NCBI RefSeq assembly: GCF_006351965.1
Contig: NZ_CP040932.1
Span: 3,596,001-3,660,000 of the forward strand
DNA: 64,000 nucleotides
Direction of reading: 5' to 3'
DNA from: Oceanicola sp. D3
Lineage (GTDB): Bacteria > Pseudomonadota > Alphaproteobacteria > Rhodobacterales > Rhodobacteraceae
Under the pieces are notes generated by a model that did not search any database, was not told the DNA's origin, and saw only the letters and a program-made list of their open reading frames with translations. Shown here one piece after another: positions 1 through 8,791 of the stretch (its first letter is position 1; each line of letters starts with the position of its first letter). The translations under genes were made by a program, and so were the position numbers.

Positions 1-619
1 GAAATTCGATCACCGCGAGCCCCGGTTTGCGATAGATGCCCTTGCGCGGCCAGAACACGCCCACATTGGTCGCCGCCGGCACGCAGGGCTGACCCAACTC
101 GCGGTAGAGCACGGCACTGCCCACCTTGTACGGCAGATCGACCCCGGGGGCGACGCGGGTGCCCTGCGGATAGATCACCAGCTGCCCCGGCAGCGCCGCG
201 CCCGAGGCCACGTCAGAGATCATCTTCTGAATCGCCTGCGCCCGCTTGCCCCGGTCCACCGGCACACAGCCGATCCGCAGCGCGTATTGCCCAAGGATCG
301 GCGCCCACATCAGCTCTTTCTTCATGATGAACTTCGGGCGCGGCAGCACCGAAACCAGAATGATGATGTCCAGAAAGCTCTGGTGCTTTGAGGCCACCAG
401 CACCTCTTCGCTCGGCACCTCGCCCCGTACCTCGGTTTTCAGCCCCACCATCCAGGAGGCCGTCCAGCGGACCCAGCGGCAGTATGTGTGCACCCCGGCA
501 TAGGCCCCGCGCCGGTCAAACAGCATCCACGGGGTGAAGAACAGCGCCAGAATGAACATCGCCAGGTACATCTGCCCAACGAAGAACAGGCTGCGCAGCC
601 ATTGGATTGCATAGCTCAT
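1..619 (-). CDS. plsC: 1-acyl-sn-glycerol-3-phosphate acyltransferase, C-terminus cut by window edge
   Basis: Membrane acyltransferase expected to add the second acyl chain to lysophosphatidate in phospholipid synthesis. The visible 206 residues start with a hydrophobic segment (about residues 8-30), followed by the HX4D acyltransferase motif KHQSFLD and a YPQGTR motif, the family's glycerophosphate-binding box (usually FPEGTR). The ATG at 619 overlaps the ftsX stop codon (ATGA), so it is translationally coupled as the last visible gene of an ftsE-ftsX-plsC run. The 3' end lies beyond base 1. Substrate is inferred from family; another lysophospholipid acyltransferase specificity is possible. 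Confidence 0.88.
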   Translation of the reverse strand, partial: MSYAIQWLRSLFFVGQMYLAMFILALFFTPWMLFDRRGAYAGVHTYCRWVRWTASWMVGLKTEVRGEVPSEEVLVASKHQSFLDIIILVSVLPRPKFIMKKELMWAPILGQYALRIGCVPVDRGKRAQAIQKMISDVASGAALPGQLVIYPQGTRVAPGVDLPYKVGSAVLYRELGQPCVPAATNVGVFWPRKGIYRKPGLAVIEF

Positions 620-1548
620 GTCACTTGCCTCAGGCTGCGGAATGCGGCGGCGCGGGTGGCCCAGAAGGCCACGGCGGCGGCCAGGAGCGGCACCAGCAGC
701 GGCAAGAGCCAGCCCACCCCGGTAAAGCCAAGCCCGGTGAGAAAGCCGCCAGTGGTTTCGGCCCGTGGCATCAGGGCGATGGCCAGCATCGCCAGCGAGG
801 TGCCCACCGCCGCGCCCAGCAGCGCCCGCTGGGTGAAGCGCCGCACGAAGGCGCGGGCAATGTATACATCCCGCGCGCCCACCAGCCGCAGCGTGGCGAT
901 AACCCGGGCATTGGCGGCCAGCGCGGAGCCCGCCGCAAGGGTGATCATCGCGGCCATCGAGGCGGCAATGAGCCCCAGCGCCACCAGCCCCATCAACCGC
1001 AGCCGCGAGGCCGCGCGGATGAGCGGGGCGCGCCAGCGCGAGTGATCGTCATACACAGCGCCGGGCACCTCGCCCGCGAGCCGTTGCTTCAACCCCTCCA
1101 CATCCAGCCCACTGCCCTCGACCACCTCGATCAGCACCGGCACCGGAAGGTTTTCCAGCGGCAGGTCAACGCCGAGCCAAGGTGCCAGCAGCGCCTTCTG
1201 CTCCTCGTCATCCAGCGCCCGGGCCGAGCTGATGCCCGGCGTGCTCTCCAGCACCTCCAACGCCCTTGCGGTCTGGGCCGCGCGTTGGTCGGCGGGGGCG
1301 GAGATGCGCAGCGTGGCCGAGCGTGCCAGCTCCTCGCTCCAACGGTCGGCCACCCGGCCCGTGGCGAGCGAGAGGGCAAGCGCGAAGACAGCCAAAAAGG
1401 CCATCGCGCCCGCAGTGAAAAGGGTGAGGTTGGCCGTAAAGCCGGTCGGCGGCACCACCCGGTCAGCCTGCCCGTCGCCCTGCAACAGCGCCAGTGCCCT
1501 GCCCAGCCTCTGCCGCATCTCGGCAACGATGGCCCCGGCCCGGCTCAC
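616..1548 (-). CDS. ftsX: Cell division ABC transporter-like permease FtsX
   Basis: Inner-membrane partner of FtsE; in other bacteria FtsEX acts at the septum and controls peptidoglycan hydrolases rather than moving a substrate. The 310-residue protein has the FtsX plan: a short cytoplasmic N-terminus, one transmembrane segment near residue 50, a periplasmic domain of about 100 residues, then three more hydrophobic segments (around 165-190, 230-250 and 275-300). The start is a GTG at 1548 that overlaps the ftsE stop (GTGA). Family assignment rests on topology and on the adjacent ftsE; sequence conservation in FtsX is low. Confidence 0.88.
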   Translation of the reverse strand: MSRAGAIVAEMRQRLGRALALLQGDGQADRVVPPTGFTANLTLFTAGAMAFLAVFALALSLATGRVADRWSEELARSATLRISAPADQRAAQTARALEVLESTPGISSARALDDEEQKALLAPWLGVDLPLENLPVPVLIEVVEGSGLDVEGLKQRLAGEVPGAVYDDHSRWRAPLIRAASRLRLMGLVALGLIAASMAAMITLAAGSALAANARVIATLRLVGARDVYIARAFVRRFTQRALLGAAVGTSLAMLAIALMPRAETTGGFLTGLGFTGVGWLLPLLVPLLAAAVAFWATRAAAFRSLRQVT

Positions 1549-2222
1549 AGGTCGGCCCCGGCCAATTGCAAACGGCGCTTGGAAATGCGCAGCACCCGCG
1601 CGGCCACCTTGCTCTTGGCAGTGCGGATCAGGTTCAGGTCATGGGTGGCGACGAGGATGGTCTTTCCCATCTTGTTCAACTCCACCAGCAGCTGGAGCAA
1701 GCGCTGCCCCATCTCCCAGTCCACATTACCCGTCGGTTCATCGGCCAGCACGATATCGGGAGACATCACCACCGCCCGCGCCAGCGCCGCCCTCTGCCGC
1801 TCGCCGCCCGAAAGCGAGGGCGGCAGGGCATCGGCATGGGCCTCCAGCCCGACCCAGCGCAGCAGCTCATCCACATTTCCGCGCTCCGCCTCCACGTTCC
1901 GGCCCGCCACGGTGAGCGGCAGCGCGATGTTTTCGGCCAGCGGCAGGTGATCGAGAAACTGGCAATCCTGATGCACCACACCAATGCGCTGGCGCGCGCG
2001 GGCCACCTCATCGCGGCTGAAGCCCTCCGAGGGCCGCTCAAACAGCTGCACCCGGCCCGCCGTGGGGGCCAGCTCCAGATAGCACAGCTTCAAAAGGGTG
2101 CTCTTGCCCGCGCCCGAAGGCCCGGTCAGAAAATGGAAAGAGCCGGGTGCAAGGCGGAGCGAAATGTCACTCAGCAACTCGCCCCCGCCGTAGCTGTAGG
2201 CCACATTCTCCAGCTCGATCAC
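1545..2222 (-). CDS. ftsE: Cell division ATP-binding protein FtsE
   Basis: Cytoplasmic ATPase of the FtsEX complex. All ABC motifs are visible in 225 residues: Walker [10 protein letters not shown] (34-42), signature LSGGERQR (about 135), Walker B with IVLADEPTG, and the switch histidine in VATHD. Length matches the family. The start is GTG at 2222, read from a G-rich leader (GGCGGGGGTAG) that could serve as ribosome site. It is the first gene of ftsE-ftsX-plsC and is divergent from the zinc-ribbon gene; the 171 bases between must carry both promoters, but I could not pick a convincing -35/-10 pair. Confidence 0.95.
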   Translation of the reverse strand: MIELENVAYSYGGGELLSDISLRLAPGSFHFLTGPSGAGKSTLLKLCYLELAPTAGRVQLFERPSEGFSRDEVARARQRIGVVHQDCQFLDHLPLAENIALPLTVAGRNVEAERGNVDELLRWVGLEAHADALPPSLSGGERQRAALARAVVMSPDIVLADEPTGNVDWEMGQRLLQLLVELNKMGKTILVATHDLNLIRTAKSKVAARVLRISKRRLQLAGADL

Positions 2223-2393
2223 GCACTACCCCCGCCAGTCCTGCGGCTCCTTTTGCCGCAGTGGGGCCTCACATGCAATTGCCGCCCGCCGGGGGCCAGC
2301 GCTATTTCTTTGCTTCCCGCTGTTTGAGTGATAGTTTGCGCATCAATAAACTGGGGCAAGCAACCGAAACGGGTTGAAATCGAGGGGGCGACT

Positions 2394-3296
2394 ATGCGGC
2401 TGGTATGCCCGAATTGCGGGGCGCAATACAACGTGGACGACGGCGCCATTCCAGAGGCAGGCCGTGATGTGCAATGCTCCAGCTGTGGGCATGGCTGGTT
2501 TCAAAAGCCCGAAGGCAGCGGCGAAGCGCCAAGCCTGGCCACCCGCATCGCCAGCCAGCCCGGCCCCAAGCGCGAAACCACCAAGATCGCCACCGGCGGG
2601 CCGGATCAGGCCAGTCGCGAGGCTGCAGCGAGCGGCGCGCCCGAGCAGCGCACCGGCCGCCGCGCCCTCGACACCGCCGTCATGGACGTGCTCCGCGAGG
2701 AGGCCGAACGCGAAAAGGCCGCCCGCGCTGCCGAAAGCGCCCAACAACCGCAGCCCCCAGCCCAGCCCGAACCAATCCCTGTGCCCGAGCCGGCACCCGC
2801 GCCTGCGCCCGCCGCCGAGGCCCCCGCACCCGCCGAGCCGGAACAGGCCGCACCGCAGCCCGCACCCGAGCCGGCCCCTGCGCCAAAGCCGGAAGAGCGG
2901 CAGGTTGCCAGCGAAACCCACAAGGCAAAGATCCGTGGTGAAAACCCGGTGGTCGCCGTCGCCGCCCTGTCGGGCCGCGCGGTTCAGCGCAAGGAAATGC
3001 TGCCCGATATCGAGCAGATCAATTCCACCCTGCGCGCCAGCGCCGACCCGAGCCGCGCCGCCGAAGAAGCGGGCGCCGCCGATGAAGCCGAGAAGCGCAA
3101 GGCCAAGCGCGGTTTCCGGATCGGTTTCGGCCTCGTGGCCGTCCTCGCCCTCGCGGCCACCCTGATCTACACGCAGAGCCCGCGCATCGCGGCGGCTGTG
3201 CCCGCGGTGGAAGGCCCGCTCACCAGCTATGTTGCCGCCGTAAACGACGGCCGTCGCTGGCTCGACAACACGCTGCGCGGCGCCAGCAGCGAGTAA
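2394..3296 (+). CDS. Zinc-ribbon (MJ0042-type) single-pass membrane protein
   Basis: The first 40 residues form a finger with two CxxC pairs, CPNC and CSSC, of the MJ0042/zinc-ribbon type. Next comes a long Pro/Ala/Glu-rich linker (about residues 110-180), a basic stretch, and one transmembrane segment near residue 250 (RIGFGLVAVLALAATLIYT). Proteins with this plan are common in alphaproteobacteria, and their function is not known. The ATG at 2394 is preferred because it is preceded by CGAGGGGG; an upstream in-frame ATG at 2328 would add 22 residues unlike the family. It is transcribed alone, divergently from ftsE. Confidence 0.85.
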   Translation: MRLVCPNCGAQYNVDDGAIPEAGRDVQCSSCGHGWFQKPEGSGEAPSLATRIASQPGPKRETTKIATGGPDQASREAAASGAPEQRTGRRALDTAVMDVLREEAEREKAARAAESAQQPQPPAQPEPIPVPEPAPAPAPAAEAPAPAEPEQAAPQPAPEPAPAPKPEERQVASETHKAKIRGENPVVAVAALSGRAVQRKEMLPDIEQINSTLRASADPSRAAEEAGAADEAEKRKAKRGFRIGFGLVAVLALAATLIYTQSPRIAAAVPAVEGPLTSYVAAVNDGRRWLDNTLRGASSE

Positions 3297-3410
3297 GCAC
3301 CCGCTTCACTTCAGGTCAAATGCGAAACAACGCGCCTTGGCGGCAGGCCTTGCACGGGCTCGCCGCCAGTTGGCTGGTGGCTGATTGCAGGCGGAGGCCA
3401 ACGCCCGTTA

Positions 3411-6038
3411 TCAGAACCGCTCCAGCAGCCGCTTGAGGTATTCCAGCTCCACATCCGGGCGTCCCTGCTCGGAAGAGCGGCGGCGGATTTCGTCCAGCAG
3501 GTCGCGGGCCCGGCGATACACATCATCGCCCTGCAACATGTGCTCCTCGGTGCCCAGCGGGCCGGTGGAACCCCGGTCACGACCCAGCGGATCTCGGCGG
3601 TTGTTCGGGTCGGCCCGGCCCACGTTTTCACCCTGCCCGCCCTGCTGCTGGCGGCGCTCTTCGGCCATGGCTTCGCCGAGGTTGCGCATGCCTTCGCGCA
3701 GCCGCTCGATCGCCTGTGACTGGTTGTCGATGGCCTCGGCCATGTCGCCCTGCCGCAAGCTCTCCTCGGCCCGGTCCATCGCCCGGCCCGCCTCGTCGAG
3801 CGAGCGGCGGGCGGCGTCGCCCTGCTCGGTGCCCGCGCCCGGCAGCTGCCCGCGCTGGCGCTCCAGCTCGCGGCGCAGCTCGCGCTGGCGCTGCGCAAGG
3901 CTGCGCTCGTCCGGCTCGCCACCCTCGCCGGGGCGGCCATCAGGGTTGTCGCCCTGGCCCTGCTGGTTCTGGCCCTGCTCATGGCTCTCGCCCTGGCCCT
4001 GGTTGCCATTGCGGCCCTCGTTCTGCCCGCTCTCGCCCTGCTGGGCATTGGGGTTGAACTGCTCCTGCAAGTCGCGGAAGGCCTCGTCGCTCAGGCCCTG
4101 CTGGTCACGCAGGGTTTCGGCCAGCCCCTCCATGGCTTCCTCGCCGGGGCTCTGCTGCCCCTGCCCGCCCTGGCCCTGGGTGACCTGCATGTTCTGCATC
4201 ATTTCCATCAGCTGGTTGAGCAGCTCCTGCGCCTCGGCAGTGCGGCCCTGCTGCATCAGCTCCTCGAGCTTGTCGAGCATGTCCTGCAGGTCTTGCTGGG
4301 AGAGCTCCATCGTCTCGCCCTGCTGGCCGGGCTGTTGCTCACCGGGGTTCTGCTGTTGCTGCTGGGCAAGCTGGCGCATGTAGTCTTGCATCGCCTGCCG
4401 CATCTCTTCCATCAGCTGGGCAATCTCTTCGTCGCTCGCGCCGTTGCGGATGGCTTCGTTCAGCCGCTCCTGCGCCTGCCGTAGCCGTTCCAGCGCGTTG
4501 GAGAGCGTGCCCTCCTCGATGCGCACCGCAATCTCCCAGAGCGCCTCGGCCAGCTCGTCGCGGGTGGCCTCGGGCAGCGTCTCGCCCGCCGCCTCCAGCC
4601 GCTTCAACACCATCCGCACCTGCAAATAGGTGCGCGGTTGGGCGATGGCAGAGGCGGGCTTCCACGTGATCGTGCGCAGGATCTGGGCGGTGCGGGCCGC
4701 GTTCTCCCGGCTCCAAAGCAGATCGCGGCGAAGCTCGATCAGCGCCGAGGCCGCCGGGTCAAAGAAGCGCCGCCCGGGCAGCACCATGGCGCGCGCCTCG
4801 CTGCGCCCCTGCTGGCCGTTGGCGTCTTCCACCGACATCTGCATCACCACGGGCAGGTTGGCCCATGCGTGTTTTGACAGGTCGTCAATCAGGGTTTCCT
4901 CAAAGCTCGCACGGTTGCCCGAAATCGTCATCGGCAGATCAAGCACCACCGGCTCGCGCGGCTCCGGCTCGGCCACAAGGCCATAGCGGCGATCCAGCGC
5001 GCCCTCGTCCAGCGTGATCCGGGCAGACCCGGCAATAACGCCATAGTCATCCTCGGCCCGGAACCGCTGCTGCAGCTCGCCCATCGCCGATTTGTCGACC
5101 TCGCCAACAAGCTCCACCCGGGGCGCCGTGTCAGGCGAAATCAGCACCGTCCACTGCCGCCCGCCGGAGCCGCCAATCTCGATCTCGCCAGAGCCGTTGA
5201 TGGCAAAGCTGCGCACCCCATCGTCCGCAGCGGGCGTGGCCTCGGGGATGGCCTCATCGGCAGAGGCCTCTTCGGCCGGAGCGGCAGGTGCCATGCCGGA
5301 CACCGTTTCGCGCACATCCAGCGCACCCACCTCGCCATAAAGCCGGATCGTCACCTCCGAGCCCTCGGGCACGGTAAACTCGGCCTGTTCGATATCGTTG
5401 AGATAGAGCGAGGGCTTGCCGGTGTAGGCAGGCGGCTCGATCCAGCCCTCCCAGCTCGGCCCGGCCGCCAGCGCCGCGCCCGGCCCTGCACCGGCCGCAT
5501 CATCCAGCGAAGTGATCCGCCAAAGCGAGCCAAACAGCAGCGCCGTCACCAGCGCGCCCAGCGCCACGTAGCGCAGCGCATAGGGGTCACGGTCCGAAAG
5601 GCGAAGATCGGGCTGCACCGCGCGGGCGCTCTCGATCCGCTCGGCCATCCGCTCCACATGAGCGTTCCACACCGCCTCGGAGCCAAAATCACCCGCGCCA
5701 ATCGCCTGCTTGTCAGAGAGCGCCTTGATCGGGCGGCCCGGCAGCGTGGCATCCAACCGCGCAACAACCTCCTTGCCCGTGGGGCGGGTATAAGCGCGGA
5801 TACCAAGCCCGATGGCCACGATGACGGCCACAATCCAGAGCCCGCCAACACTCCACACCCCTTCGGGCGGCAGCATGTCATGCGCGCCAAAGGCCAGCGC
5901 GGCCAAGGCGGCAAACACCAGCGTCCACACCGGCCAGAAGCTGCGCACCGCCCGTTCGGTAATCATCCCCATCCGCGTCAGCTGGAGGGGTTTCATCAGG
6001 CGCTTCAGGGCGCGGGAGCGGGCGGCATTCGGGTCCAT
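3411..6038 (-). CDS. TIGR02302/DUF4175 family large membrane protein
   Basis: An 875-residue protein with two hydrophobic segments near residues 33-85, a third near 150-170, and then a long soluble part. The second half is predicted alpha-helical and very rich in Gln, Gly, Glu and Arg (about residues 550-750, with runs such as QQQQQ). This plan matches the alphaproteobacterial TIGR02302 family, whose role is unknown. The ATG at 6038 fits the family start. The gene sits downstream of lysA with a 47-base gap and faces the zinc-ribbon gene tail to tail. The low-complexity part may be extended or disordered. Confidence 0.85.
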   Translation of the reverse strand: MDPNAARSRALKRLMKPLQLTRMGMITERAVRSFWPVWTLVFAALAALAFGAHDMLPPEGVWSVGGLWIVAVIVAIGLGIRAYTRPTGKEVVARLDATLPGRPIKALSDKQAIGAGDFGSEAVWNAHVERMAERIESARAVQPDLRLSDRDPYALRYVALGALVTALLFGSLWRITSLDDAAGAGPGAALAAGPSWEGWIEPPAYTGKPSLYLNDIEQAEFTVPEGSEVTIRLYGEVGALDVRETVSGMAPAAPAEEASADEAIPEATPAADDGVRSFAINGSGEIEIGGSGGRQWTVLISPDTAPRVELVGEVDKSAMGELQQRFRAEDDYGVIAGSARITLDEGALDRRYGLVAEPEPREPVVLDLPMTISGNRASFEETLIDDLSKHAWANLPVVMQMSVEDANGQQGRSEARAMVLPGRRFFDPAASALIELRRDLLWSRENAARTAQILRTITWKPASAIAQPRTYLQVRMVLKRLEAAGETLPEATRDELAEALWEIAVRIEEGTLSNALERLRQAQERLNEAIRNGASDEEIAQLMEEMRQAMQDYMRQLAQQQQQNPGEQQPGQQGETMELSQQDLQDMLDKLEELMQQGRTAEAQELLNQLMEMMQNMQVTQGQGGQGQQSPGEEAMEGLAETLRDQQGLSDEAFRDLQEQFNPNAQQGESGQNEGRNGNQGQGESHEQGQNQQGQGDNPDGRPGEGGEPDERSLAQRQRELRRELERQRGQLPGAGTEQGDAARRSLDEAGRAMDRAEESLRQGDMAEAIDNQSQAIERLREGMRNLGEAMAEERRQQQGGQGENVGRADPNNRRDPLGRDRGSTGPLGTEEHMLQGDDVYRRARDLLDEIRRRSSEQGRPDVELEYLKRLLERF

Positions 6039-6085
6039 GACCCTCCGATGCGGTCAGGATTCGCGGCAAGTGCGGCCAGCATGGC

Positions 6086-7351
6086 CTACACCCATGAGGG
6101 AACCTTATCGCGGGCAATCATTTCGTCAAAGGTCGGTCTTTCCCGTATGACAGCAAAGTTATCTCCGCTCACCAGCACCTCCGGAATGAGCGGCCGCGAG
6201 TTGTATTCGCTCGACATTACGGCACCATATGCACCCGCCGAGCGAAACCCGACGAGCTCACCGGGCTTCACCGGCGCCAAGGCACGCGCCTTGGCAAAGG
6301 TATCGCCGCTTTCGCAGACAGGCCCGACGATATCATAGCTGCGCTGCTCCACCCCCGGCTCCGCCTCGATCACCGGCACGATGTCATGGTGCGCGCCATA
6401 CATCGCTGGCCGCAGCAGGTCGTTCATCGCCGCGTCGATGATCAGAAAGTCGGTGCCATCCCCGTCCTTCTCGTAGATCACGGCGGCCACCAGCATACCC
6501 GCATTGCCCGAAATCAGCCGCCCCGGCTCAATCTCCACCTCAACGCCCAGCCCCTCGGTAACGCGCTTGATCATCGCGCCATATTCAATCGGCAGCGGCG
6601 GGCCGGAGTTGTTGCGCTCGTAGGGGATGCCAAGGCCGCCACCAAGATCGAGCCGCTCAATCGTGTGGCCCTCCGCGCGCAACGCATGGGTCAGCTCCAC
6701 CACCTTCTCAAAGGCGGTCTCGAAGGGCGCAAGGTCGGTGAGCTGGCTGCCGATATGCACGTCGATCCCCACCACCCTCAGGCCGGGCAGCGCGGCGGCA
6801 CGGGCATAGGCCTCCTTGGCGCGGCTGATCGGGATGCCAAACTTGTCACCCTTCTTGCCGGTCGAAATTTTCTCATGGGTCTTGGCATCCACATCCGGGT
6901 TCACCCGGATCGTCACCGGCGCCTCGGCCCCCATCGCGCAGGCCACCTCGCTCAGCGCCTCCATCTCCGGCTCGCTCTCGATGTTGAACTGGCGAATGCC
7001 GCTCTCCAGCGCCATCGCCATTTCGGCGCGGGTCTTGCCGACGCCGGAAAACACAATCTTGTCGCCCGGCACACCGGCGGCAATTGCCCGGGCATATTCC
7101 CCGCCAGACACCACATCCATCCCCGCCCCGAGCTTGCCCAGCAGGGTCAGAACCGCCTGATTGGCAAGGCTCTTCATCGCAAAGCAAATGCAATGCGGCA
7201 CGCCGTCCAGCGCCTCTTCGAACAGCTTGTAATGCCGGGTCAGCGTGGCGGCGGAATACACGTAGAACGGCGTGCCAACCTGCGCCGCGATCTCGGAGAT
7301 CGGCACATCCTCGGCATGCAACACGCCGTCACGGTAGAGAAAATGGTCCAT
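6086..7351 (-). CDS. lysA: Diaminopimelate decarboxylase
   Basis: Pyridoxal-phosphate enzyme that decarboxylates meso-diaminopimelate to L-lysine, the last step of the lysine pathway. The PLP lysine is Lys60 in CFAMKS; other family motifs are HIGSQ, the glycine-rich GGGLGIPY, EPGR, and the catalytic-cysteine motif GPVCESGD. Length (421) is normal. It starts with ATG at 7351 and is followed after 47 bases by the TIGR02302 gene on the same strand. Confidence 0.96.
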   Translation of the reverse strand: MDHFLYRDGVLHAEDVPISEIAAQVGTPFYVYSAATLTRHYKLFEEALDGVPHCICFAMKSLANQAVLTLLGKLGAGMDVVSGGEYARAIAAGVPGDKIVFSGVGKTRAEMAMALESGIRQFNIESEPEMEALSEVACAMGAEAPVTIRVNPDVDAKTHEKISTGKKGDKFGIPISRAKEAYARAAALPGLRVVGIDVHIGSQLTDLAPFETAFEKVVELTHALRAEGHTIERLDLGGGLGIPYERNNSGPPLPIEYGAMIKRVTEGLGVEVEIEPGRLISGNAGMLVAAVIYEKDGDGTDFLIIDAAMNDLLRPAMYGAHHDIVPVIEAEPGVEQRSYDIVGPVCESGDTFAKARALAPVKPGELVGFRSAGAYGAVMSSEYNSRPLIPEVLVSGDNFAVIRERPTFDEMIARDKVPSWV

Positions 7352-7400
7352 CGCGCCCTCGCTCGTTTCCGCGCGTTCCTACTGCCCAGCGCCGGGCAGA

Positions 7401-8234
7401 TCAATCAGTCAGCAGCCCCGCTTCCCGCATCTCGGCGCGGCTGGGGTGCCAGAGCGTCTCGGGCGGAGTCTGATAGGCCCGCTCAAGGAAGGCCCGCGCC
7501 ACGCCACGCCGCGCCAGAAAGGCCCTGTCCTTCGCCTCCTCGGCGGCTGCATCCACATGCCGCACCGCGCCATAGCTGGAACTGTCCAGCAGCACGTAGC
7601 GGTGAAAGCCCAGTGCGCCCTCCTGCCCCACACTCCGCGCCGCCCCGGCGGCAAACACCAGCGTGCAGGCTGAGAAACACCGCACCTGCGCATGGGTCGC
7701 CAGCCCCGCCTCCTCGATCAGCCGCGCCATGCCGCGCGCCGCAAATATATTGCCGCCCGGGCTGTCGAGGTCGATCGCCACCACGCCGCCCCGCGCCAGC
7801 CGCTCACGCAGCGCGTTGAACTGCGCCAGCGTCATCTCCCCCTCCAGCCGCAGCCGCCCGGCCTCTTCCGGCAGGCGGGCCACGGCAAGGCGGGCGGGCA
7901 CCGTCTCTGAGGTAAAGCTGCGCACCGGCGTCTTTCGCGCCACCAGCGTTGTGCCCACGGCCAGCAGCACCGCGCCCGCGCCCGCATAGGCGGCAAAGCC
8001 GGCCACAAACCCGCCGCCCTCCCGCAACGCCCTGTCTGCCGTGCGAAACGCCCCCACCACAGCCCAGATCGCCAGCGGCGCATCCACCAGCGCAAGAGCG
8101 GGCAGCGGCCAATCCGCCAGCACCCGGTTCACCGCCCAAAGCAGCAGCGCCGAACATGCCACCGGTCCCGCCAGAGCCAGCCAGAGCGGCAGCGCCCCAC
8201 GCCAGTGTTGTTTGAGAAATGAGGCCACCCGCAT
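7401..8234 (-). CDS. Membrane protein with ClpP-like domain (COG3904 type)
   Basis: 277 residues. Three hydrophobic segments fill the first 110 residues. The second half resembles the ClpP/crotonase-fold family of predicted periplasmic proteins (COG3904): DLDSPGGN (oxyanion-side loop), CFSACTLVFAAG (a serine placed like the ClpP nucleophile) and LGFHRY (a candidate catalytic histidine). A membrane-bound serine protease is a fair inference but is not proven. It ends 49 bases before lysA begins on the same strand, so the two may share a transcript. Confidence 0.75.
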   Translation of the reverse strand: MRVASFLKQHWRGALPLWLALAGPVACSALLLWAVNRVLADWPLPALALVDAPLAIWAVVGAFRTADRALREGGGFVAGFAAYAGAGAVLLAVGTTLVARKTPVRSFTSETVPARLAVARLPEEAGRLRLEGEMTLAQFNALRERLARGGVVAIDLDSPGGNIFAARGMARLIEEAGLATHAQVRCFSACTLVFAAGAARSVGQEGALGFHRYVLLDSSSYGAVRHVDAAAEEAKDRAFLARRGVARAFLERAYQTPPETLWHPSRAEMREAGLLTD

Positions 8235-8272
8235 GGGGCCAGCCTAACCGCCTGCGCGGCAGCAATACAGCG

Positions 8273-8458
8273 TCAGCCGGTAATCCGCGTGACGGGGCGG
8301 ATGTTGCCGTCGGCATCCTTGGCCACGCCCATCTGCACCTTCCCGTGAAAATGAACCCCGGGCTCGGGGCGGTCGGCGTTGGGCTCGCCCATCGCGCACC
8401 CCGAAAGCAGCGCGGCACCAGCCAGCAGCAACAGGAGCCGTTCAGAACGTGCGATCAT
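8273..8458 (-). CDS. Small lipoprotein, third of three related tandem genes
   Basis: About 61 residues: signal sequence with lipobox LSGC, then a mature part of about 40 residues containing GKVQMGV followed by DGNIRPV. That segment is shared with the preceding small lipoprotein (TKVQAGV ... DGKTRPV), so the two are paralogues. Start is uncertain: in-frame ATGs occur at 8473, 8464 and 8458. I choose 8458 because GGAG lies 9 bases upstream. All options overlap the end of the preceding gene, which implies coupled translation. Function unknown. Confidence 0.7.
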   Translation of the reverse strand: MIARSERLLLLLAGAALLSGCAMGEPNADRPEPGVHFHGKVQMGVAKDADGNIRPVTRITG

Positions 8459-8654
8459 CTTCATCCGCTCCATAAATCACATAGGGCTCCCAATCGGCCA
8501 CCCGCTGCACAGGGCGGGTCTTGCCATCGCTCGACCCGGCCACACCGGCCTGCACCTTGGTCGGCAAGCTCACGGCCACCTTTAGCCCCTCGCCCGATCC
8601 TCCGGCGCAGCCCGCCAGCAGCGCACCGAGGCAGAGAAGCGCCAGTGCCCGCAT
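8442..8654 (-). CDS. Small lipoprotein, second of three related tandem genes
   Basis: 70 residues with an uncleaved-length signal sequence and lipobox LAGC. The mature part carries KVQAGVAGSSDGKTRPVQR, which matches the third gene of the set, and ends in an acidic tail. The ATG at 8654 overlaps the stop codon of the preceding lipoprotein gene (TGATG), so translation is coupled. It probably sits on the inner or outer membrane, since I see no Asp at position +2. No known family recognised. Confidence 0.75.
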   Translation of the reverse strand: MRALALLCLGALLAGCAGGSGEGLKVAVSLPTKVQAGVAGSSDGKTRPVQRVADWEPYVIYGADEDDRTF

Positions 8655-8791
8655 CAGCCACTGCCCCCGGTGATCCCCACCTTCACCTTGCCACTCACGC
8701 TGATGCCCGGCTCCGCTGGCGGCTCCGGATCGCCATCCACACCGCAAGCGGCAAGGGTCAACAGCAGGGCAAACGCAGCGAGAGGTTTCAT
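8654..8791 (-). CDS. Very small lipoprotein, first of three related tandem genes
   Basis: Only 45 residues: [17 protein letters not shown] gives a signal sequence with lipobox LAAC, followed by Asp/Pro/Glu and a GKVKVGI segment that resembles GKVQMGV and TKVQAGV in the next two genes. The ATG at 8791 overlaps the argH stop codon (ATGA). Lipoproteins of similar size beside argH and lysA occur in many Gram-negative bacteria, but their role is not established. The overlaps at both ends and a clear lipobox make this a believable gene despite its size. Confidence 0.75.
   Translation of the reverse strand: MKPLAAFALLLTLAACGVDGDPEPPAEPGISVSGKVKVGITGGSG

Noticed and set aside
2750-2890. Pro/Ala/Glu-rich DNA in the zinc-ribbon gene as a tandem repeat.
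   Set aside because: Composition is biased, but no unit recurs exactly; it is a flexible protein linker.
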